Positions 5,389 through 9,836 of a stretch of 9,836 bases of DNA are shown in pieces (within the stretch, counting starts at the first letter, position 1; the number at the start of each line of letters is the position of its first letter). The notes below the pieces were generated by a model. The model searched no databases. It saw nothing but the letters and a program-made list of their open reading frames with translations, and was not told the origin of the DNA. The stretch is from Lachnospiraceae bacterium UBA7598. GTDB taxonomy: Bacteria; Bacillota; Clostridia; Lachnospirales; Lachnospiraceae. The stretch is taken from positions 1,726 through 11,561 of the forward strand of contig DLQV01000080.1 of NCBI GenBank assembly GCA_002474415.1, given 5' to 3'. The position numbers and the translations under genes were made by a program.

Positions 5389-6261
5389 ATGGCATTGCAA
5401 TATGAAACAACAAAAGAACATACAATTACTGTTACCGGGTATGAAGGAACCATCCGGCATCTGGTGATTCCGGATCAGGTGGATGGATGCCCGGTGAAAA
5501 CGATCGGCAAAAATGCATTTTCCGCAAGGGAAGATTTAGAGAGTGTAAGTATTCCAAAGACGGTGGAAACACTTGGAAGATATGCATTTTACAACTGTAA
5601 AAAACTCAAAAGCATTTCGCTGCATGACAGTGTGGAAGACTATTATGACGGCGTGATCAAACAGTGCCACTGTCTGGAAGAAGTGAAGCTGACGCAGCTT
5701 AGAGGAGACTATTCGGTGATGAAAGAACTTCTGGCAGATACCGACCGCAAGCTGCATTTTCGCATAGAACCCTGTGGGCTGCAGTTGACATTTCCGGCAT
5801 ATGTATACAATTTTGTGGAAGATGTGGAGGCGCGGGTTCTGCATCACAAGATTGAGGGAAGCGGGTATCCGTACCGGGAATGTGTCACAAGAAAAGGCGT
5901 GGATTTACTGGCTTATGACCGCCTGTTTGCGCAGGTGGTAAATGATGATTATCGCACGGCAATTGAGATTGCTTGTGACCGGCTGATGCATCCGATTGAG
6001 CTGGAGAATCATCTGCGGGAACAGTACGAACAGTATCTCGAACAGAATGCAGAGGTGATCCTTAAGGTGCTGATTCCGGAGAATAAGGTGGAAGAGATTT
6101 CCTATCTTTGTGATTCCTGCCTGATTCCGGAAGCGGCACTTGCCGATGCCCTTCAGCTGGCATCGGAGGAAAAGATGAGTCAGATTGCAGCAATACTGAT
6201 GGAATATCAGCGGAGTAATTTCGGAAAAAAGAAAGCATCCGCCATGTCTTTGGACTGGTAG
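5389..6261 (+). CDS. Cytoplasmic leucine-rich repeat protein with helical C-terminal domain
   Basis: A 290-residue protein in two parts. Residues about 20-105 hold three to four BspA/LRR_5-type repeats, recognisable by IPDQVDGCPVKTIGKNAF, SIPKTVETLGRYAFYNC and SLHDSVEDYYDGVIKQC. Such repeats form a binding surface. Residues about 170-275 form paired helices, ending LADALQLASEEKMSQIAAILMEY, which resemble ankyrin-like helical repeats. The middle (106-168) is unassigned. Unlike most BspA proteins there is no signal peptide, anchor or membrane segment, so it should stay in the cytoplasm. AGGAG lies 7 nt before the ATG. It is 19 nt after folC and 13 nt before the VWA gene, which points to a shared role with the VWA and AAA+ proteins. 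An adaptor or substrate-recognition role is my inference. Confidence 0.82.
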   Translation: MALQYETTKEHTITVTGYEGTIRHLVIPDQVDGCPVKTIGKNAFSAREDLESVSIPKTVETLGRYAFYNCKKLKSISLHDSVEDYYDGVIKQCHCLEEVKLTQLRGDYSVMKELLADTDRKLHFRIEPCGLQLTFPAYVYNFVEDVEARVLHHKIEGSGYPYRECVTRKGVDLLAYDRLFAQVVNDDYRTAIEIACDRLMHPIELENHLREQYEQYLEQNAEVILKVLIPENKVEEISYLCDSCLIPEAALADALQLASEEKMSQIAAILMEYQRSNFGKKKASAMSLDW

Positions 6262-6274
6262 GAAAAGGAGAACG

Positions 6275-7699
6275 ATGAAAACAAGGGAACAACTGGAAGC
6301 AACCGGAAATAAAATATTAAACAGTGTCCGGACGGAACTGTATCTGTCGATGCGGTTTATGGGACCGGCACTGGGAAGTCTGGGATTTGCGATGGATCTG
6401 TCGACGAGAACGGTAGGCACGGATGCCGTATATATCCGGTTTAATCCGACCTATCTGCTGCAAACGTATATTGAACGGCCGGAAATTTTAAACCGGACAT
6501 ATATGCATATGCTCATGCACTGTCTGTTCCGGCATATGTTTTCCGCAAAACAGCACGAGGATGCACAGCTGTGGGATCTCTGTTGCGATATTGCTGTGGA
6601 ATCGGTGGTGGACTCCATGGATTATCCGACCATTTTGCGTGTGACTTCGGATTTCCGGCAGGAGTGGTATGAAAAACTGGAAAAGGAAGTTTCGGTGCTC
6701 ACAGCGGAAAAACTGTACCAGTATTTTATGCTGCGCAAACGCGATCCGTATCTGGAAGAATCTCTCCGACAGGAATTTTCTCTCTGTGATCACAGTTTCT
6801 GGCAGCGCATGGAGAAAGAACCGCCACAGGAACAGAATAAAAACCAGCCGCCGGTGCCGCAGGAAAACCCGCAGATGGACAGTGATCAGCAGAAAAATGC
6901 TGAGGAAAAGACGTCGGATGCAACGCCGCTTGGAAAAACTGATCCAAAGGAAGACGAGTGGAAAGAACATGCAAAGCGTATCGAAAGCGATATGGAAACC
7001 TATGCAAAAGACGCGGCGGCAGATGCGGGAAAGCTTGCCTGGATGTTAAAGCTGAGCAGCCGGGAGCGAAAAAGCTACAAAGAATTTTTGAAGAGGTTTG
7101 CAGTTGTGAGAGAAGAAGTTTCTGTGGATATGGATTCGTTTGATTATGGATTTTACATGTATGGATTGCAGCATTACGGAAACATGCCTCTGATCGAGGA
7201 AAATGAATTCCGGGAGGCAAAAAAGATCGAAGAACTTGTTATTGCAATCGATACTTCGGCATCCTGCAAGGAAAAACTTGTGCAGCAGTTTTTGAATGAG
7301 ACAGGTGCGATCTTAAAGCATCAGGAGAGTTTTTTTCATAAAGTGAATATTCGGATCATCGAATGTGATAACCAGATTCAAAAAGATATTCCAATCACAA
7401 ATCTGGATGAAATCGAAAAATATACCGAGCAGTTTTCTGTTTCCGGAGGATATGGGACAGATTTTCGACCGGTATTTTCGTATGTGGAGAAATTAAGAAA
7501 CAGCGGGGAACTCAAGAACTTAAAAGGACTGATGTATTTTACGGACGGGTATGGAGAATATCCGAAAAAACCGACGGATTATCAGACCGTATTTGTTTTT
7601 TACGGGGATGACACACCGCAGAAAACTTCTTCGGGAGAACCGATAAAAGTGCCGGACTGGGCAGTGAAATTATATTTGTCAGAGGATACAAAAGGATAG
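6275..7699 (+). CDS. DUF2201-type protein: metallopeptidase-like N-domain plus VWA domain
   Basis: A 474-residue cytoplasmic protein. Residues about 15-120 match the DUF2201 N-terminal putative metallopeptidase domain, with HMLMHCLFRH (78-87) followed by LWDLCCDIAVESVVD (99-113). The usual HExxH is HMLMH here, so the catalytic Glu is missing while the His ligands remain. Residues about 182-228 are a charged, Pro- and Gln-rich linker that looks disordered. Residues about 318-470 form a VWA domain with an intact MIDAS: Asp326-Thr-Ser328-Ala-Ser330, Thr395 in GGYGTDF, and Asp424 in YFTDGYG. This order recalls VWA partners of MoxR-type AAA+ ATPases. AGGAG is 4 nt before the ATG, and the ATPase gene follows after 16 nt. 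It probably forms a complex with that ATPase, with the MIDAS binding a metal and an acidic residue of a partner. The target is unknown. Confidence 0.85.
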   Translation: MKTREQLEATGNKILNSVRTELYLSMRFMGPALGSLGFAMDLSTRTVGTDAVYIRFNPTYLLQTYIERPEILNRTYMHMLMHCLFRHMFSAKQHEDAQLWDLCCDIAVESVVDSMDYPTILRVTSDFRQEWYEKLEKEVSVLTAEKLYQYFMLRKRDPYLEESLRQEFSLCDHSFWQRMEKEPPQEQNKNQPPVPQENPQMDSDQQKNAEEKTSDATPLGKTDPKEDEWKEHAKRIESDMETYAKDAAADAGKLAWMLKLSSRERKSYKEFLKRFAVVREEVSVDMDSFDYGFYMYGLQHYGNMPLIEENEFREAKKIEELVIAIDTSASCKEKLVQQFLNETGAILKHQESFFHKVNIRIIECDNQIQKDIPITNLDEIEKYTEQFSVSGGYGTDFRPVFSYVEKLRNSGELKNLKGLMYFTDGYGEYPKKPTDYQTVFVFYGDDTPQKTSSGEPIKVPDWAVKLYLSEDTKG

Positions 7700-7715
7700 A
7701 TAAAGGAGAAATTTT

Positions 7716-9227
7716 ATGAACATCAAACAGGCAAAACAGGAAATCATAAATACGGTTCAGGCGTACCTGACAAAAGATGAGACCGGGGAGTATGCAATTC
7801 CTGTGGAACGACAGCGTCCGGTACTTCTGATCGGACCTCCGGGAATTGGTAAGACCGCAATTATGGAACAGGTGGCGCAGGAGTGCGGGATCAATCTGGT
7901 TTCTTATACGATCACGCACCATACGAGACAGAGTGCGATCGGACTGCCATTTATCTCGAAGAAAACCTATGATGGGGAAGAGGTATCGGTCACGGAGTAT
8001 ACAATGAGTGAAATTATCGCCTCGATTTATGATCAGATTGAACAAAGCGGAATTCATGAGGGAATCCTGTTTCTCGATGAAATCAACTGTGTATCTGAGA
8101 CACTGGCTCCGACGATGCTGCAGTTCCTGCAGTACAAGACATTCGGAAATCACAGGGTACCGGATGGCTTTGTCATTGTTACGGCGGGAAATCCTCCGGA
8201 ATACAACAAGTCGGTGCGGGATTTTGATATTGTTACCTATGACCGTGTCAAGCGGATTTATATAGAAGAAGATTTTTCTGTGTGGAAAGAGTATGCCTAT
8301 AAAGCGCAGATTCATGGAGCAATTCTTTCTTATCTGGAGATTAAAAAGAACAATTTCTATTCGGTTGTGTCAGATCTGGATGGAAAACGGTTTGTGACTG
8401 CCCGTGGATGGGAGGATCTCTCACAGGTCATGAAAGTGTATGAACAGCTTGGATTTGCCATAGACTATGACTTTGTCGTGCAGTATGTGCAGGACGAGGA
8501 GATTGCACGTGATTTTGCTGCTTATTATGAATTGTACAATAAGTATAAGAATATTTATCGTATACCGGAAATTTTAGAGGGCAGCATACCGGAAAACAGT
8601 ATGACTATCAAAAATGCACCGTTTGATGAGAAGCTGAGTCTGCTGGGGCTGCTTTTGGACAGTCTGGGACAGGAATTTATTTCTTATTCGCGGAAAAAAG
8701 CTGCACAGGAAGCTTTTTTTGAGCAACTGGGATTTTTGCGGAGCGATCTGAAGGAAGGACGGGGAAGTGGAAAAGAAATCCTGGAAAGACAGATTTCTTC
8801 TTATGGCACCATGATCACTCACCGGAAAAAGGCCGGCATGATCGACAGGGAACAGGAAAAAGCCATGTGTGCGGCACTTCAGGCAATGAATGACTGCCTG
8901 ACGGCGCTGGCAGTTGAAGGAACCGGTGATGCAAAAGGGGATTTCTTATGTGTCAAGAAACTGTTTGATGAGAGGGAGCAGATCCGCCAGAAGGAAATTT
9001 CAGATGCAGACCATCATCTGACGCATGCATTTGAATTTCTTGCACGGGTATTTGGAGAGGGACAGGAAATGGTAATTTTTTTGTCCGAACTTTCGGCCGG
9101 CTATTACAGTCTGAAATTTGTCAGTGAATGTGGCAATGATGCCTATTATAAGTACAACAAACTTCTGCTTTTGAAGGAACGCGGACAGGAGTTAAAAGAC
9201 GAAGCAATGGAACTTCTTGGCCTGTAA
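7716..9227 (+). CDS. MoxR-type AAA+ ATPase
   Basis: A 503-residue cytoplasmic AAA+ ATPase. Walker A is GPPGIGKT (residues 40-47) and Walker B is ILFLDE (117-122). The sensor-1 region is TAGNPPEYN (156-164), with Asn159 the likely sensor. DRVKR (176-180) probably carries the arginine finger, and TARGWEDL further on fits a sensor-2 or lid position. The first 300 residues make up the AAA+ core and lid. The last 200 or so are helical and unassigned, longer than in a minimal MoxR protein. AGGAG lies 7 nt before the ATG. It is last in the folC-LRR-VWA-AAA+ series. MoxR ATPases paired with VWA proteins generally remodel or activate protein or cofactor complexes, as in the chelatase pairs ChlI-ChlD and CobS-CobT. 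A remodelling role here is inferred from that pairing. Confidence 0.92.
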   Translation: MNIKQAKQEIINTVQAYLTKDETGEYAIPVERQRPVLLIGPPGIGKTAIMEQVAQECGINLVSYTITHHTRQSAIGLPFISKKTYDGEEVSVTEYTMSEIIASIYDQIEQSGIHEGILFLDEINCVSETLAPTMLQFLQYKTFGNHRVPDGFVIVTAGNPPEYNKSVRDFDIVTYDRVKRIYIEEDFSVWKEYAYKAQIHGAILSYLEIKKNNFYSVVSDLDGKRFVTARGWEDLSQVMKVYEQLGFAIDYDFVVQYVQDEEIARDFAAYYELYNKYKNIYRIPEILEGSIPENSMTIKNAPFDEKLSLLGLLLDSLGQEFISYSRKKAAQEAFFEQLGFLRSDLKEGRGSGKEILERQISSYGTMITHRKKAGMIDREQEKAMCAALQAMNDCLTALAVEGTGDAKGDFLCVKKLFDEREQIRQKEISDADHHLTHAFEFLARVFGEGQEMVIFLSELSAGYYSLKFVSECGNDAYYKYNKLLLLKERGQELKDEAMELLGL

Positions 9228-9245
9228 GAAATCAGGTTATGGTTT

Positions 9246-9277
9246 TTATGAATTTTTTTGATAGAGAAATTTCATAA
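9246..9277 (+). terminator. Weak AT-rich hairpin after the AAA+ gene
   Basis: TTATGAA (9246-9252) pairs with TTCATAA (9271-9277), with further T-A pairs inside. There is no G/C-rich core and no U tract after the right arm, so it is at best a weak terminator. No better one was found before the ilvE promoter. Confidence 0.3.
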
Positions 9278-9283
9278 GATCTA

Positions 9284-9312
9284 TAGACAAATACTTCAGA
9301 TTGTACTAAAAT
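9284..9312 (+). promoter_or_regulatory. ilvE promoter
   Basis: TAGACA (9284-9289), 17-bp spacer, TAAAAT (9307-9312), each hexamer one mismatch from consensus. The transcript would begin near 9319, with a leader of about 79 nt. That is too short for a T-box, and no T-box specifier or TGG-containing antiterminator motif is seen. Confidence 0.7.
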
Positions 9313-9332
9313 ATGTAAAAAATAATAGTACA
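9302..9332. promoter_or_regulatory. Inverted repeat TGTACTA-N17-TAGTACA around the ilvE start site
   Basis: Perfect 7-bp arms at 9302-9308 and 9326-9332 flank the -10 element and the predicted start of transcription. A dimeric regulator could span them. The 17-bp gap is long, so looping or two separate half-sites would be needed. Confidence 0.35.
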
Positions 9333-9343
9333 TCCAGTATTCC

Positions 9344-9358
9344 ATAACGAAAAGTTAT
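9344..9358 (+). promoter_or_regulatory. Small inverted repeat in the ilvE leader
   Basis: ATAAC (9344-9348) pairs with GTTAT (9354-9358) around GAAAA in the untranslated leader. The stem is short and AT-rich, and its function is unclear. Confidence 0.25.
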
Positions 9359-9384
9359 AGAACACTTGAATTGGAATAGAAAAT

Positions 9385-9389
9385 GGAGG
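9385..9389 (+). promoter_or_regulatory. Ribosome binding site fixing the ilvE start
   Basis: GGAGG is 8 nt before the ATG at 9398 but only 2 nt before an in-frame ATG at 9392. The start is therefore MEKKNLDW, without the extra Met-Lys. Confidence 0.8.
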
Positions 9390-9397
9390 AAATGAAA

Positions 9398-9836
9398 ATG
9401 GAGAAAAAAAATCTTGACTGGGGTAACCTGGGATTTGGTTACATGACCACAGACTATCGTTATGTTTCAAATTACAAGGATGGAAAGTGGGACGATGGAG
9501 CGCTGGTGACAGATCCTACCGTTACATTAAATGAGTGTGCAGGTGTATTCCAGTATTCACAGTCCTGTTTTGAAGGATTAAAAGCATACACAACAGAGGA
9601 TGGACATATTGTATGTTTCCGTCCGGACTTAAATGCAAGCCGTATGAAAGATTCCTGTGAGAGACTTGAGATGCCGGTATTTCCGGAGGATCGTTTCGTA
9701 GATGCCGTAGAGCAGGTAGTAAAGGCAAATGCAGCATGGGTACCTCCATTTGGTTCCGGTGCAACGCTTTATATCCGTCCATATATGATCGCTACAAACG
9801 CTGTTATCGGCGTAAAGCCGGCAGATGAGTATCAGC
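9398..9836 (+). CDS. ilvE: Branched-chain amino acid aminotransferase, N-terminal part
   Basis: The first 146 residues of a fold-type IV PLP aminotransferase, cut by the window edge. It would transfer amino groups between glutamate and the 2-oxo acids of leucine, isoleucine and valine. Diagnostic stretches are the WDDGALV segment, QSCFEGLKAY (about residues 54-63), FRPDLNASRM (about 71-80) and LYIRPYMIAT (about 122-131). The PLP lysine lies beyond the edge. The start MEKKNLDWGNLGFGYM matches the long bacterial BCAT form (about 340 residues). It has its own promoter at 9284-9312, so it appears independent of the upstream folC operon. D-amino-acid or aminodeoxychorismate branches are less likely given these motifs. 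Confidence 0.94.
   Translation, partial: MEKKNLDWGNLGFGYMTTDYRYVSNYKDGKWDDGALVTDPTVTLNECAGVFQYSQSCFEGLKAYTTEDGHIVCFRPDLNASRMKDSCERLEMPVFPEDRFVDAVEQVVKANAAWVPPFGSGATLYIRPYMIATNAVIGVKPADEYQ

Noticed and set aside
7539..8315. Minus-strand open frame of 258 codons
   Set aside because: It runs antisense across the end of the VWA gene and the Walker region of the AAA+ gene. Both sense proteins have clear family motifs, so this is a shadow frame.
9228..9397. T-box leader before ilvE
   Set aside because: No T-box consensus, specifier loop or antiterminator/terminator pair is present, and the predicted leader is only about 79 nt.
1..9836. CRISPR array, transposon, phage or tRNA
   Set aside because: No regularly spaced repeats, transposase motifs, terminal inverted repeats or tRNA cloverleaf were seen on either strand.

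Overview
The window looks like a chromosomal segment of a low-to-moderate GC Clostridia, most likely a gut Lachnospiraceae. The grounds are protein style (a DUF5721-type protein, DegV, an M18 aminopeptidase of the ApeB type, a BspA-like leucine-rich repeat protein), strong GGAGG-type ribosome sites and AT-rich sigma-A promoters. No mobile element, phage gene, CRISPR array, rRNA or tRNA was seen.

Left part (1-1130). The C-terminal tail of a plus-strand gene, possibly a NUDIX hydrolase, meets a minus-strand cold-shock gene. A near-ideal bidirectional terminator lies between them. Upstream of csp on the minus strand is a DUF5721-type gene. Its promoter is divergent from a perfect-consensus promoter that drives a small, unrecognised 126-residue protein. 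That protein has a short 'YEKP' N-terminal segment ending in Leu-Ala-Ser-Gly, followed by a predicted beta-rich domain.

Middle part (1600-4090). Two housekeeping-type single genes follow: an M18 metalloaminopeptidase and a DegV-family fatty-acid-binding protein. The degV promoter carries an inverted repeat at its likely transcription start, and the gene ends in a strong terminator.

Right part (4020-9230). A four-gene unit with gaps of 13-19 nt contains folC, a cytoplasmic LRR protein with a helical C-terminal domain, a DUF2201/VWA-like protein, and a MoxR-type AAA+ ATPase. The last three look like one functional module: an AAA+ motor, a VWA partner with an intact MIDAS, and an LRR protein that could act as adaptor or substrate receptor. 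Its target is unknown. This is the least explained part of the window, together with the 126-residue protein.

Right edge. A separate promoter, flanked by an inverted repeat, precedes the start of a branched-chain aminotransferase gene (ilvE) that runs off the window.

All functional calls come from reading motifs by eye. No database search was possible.
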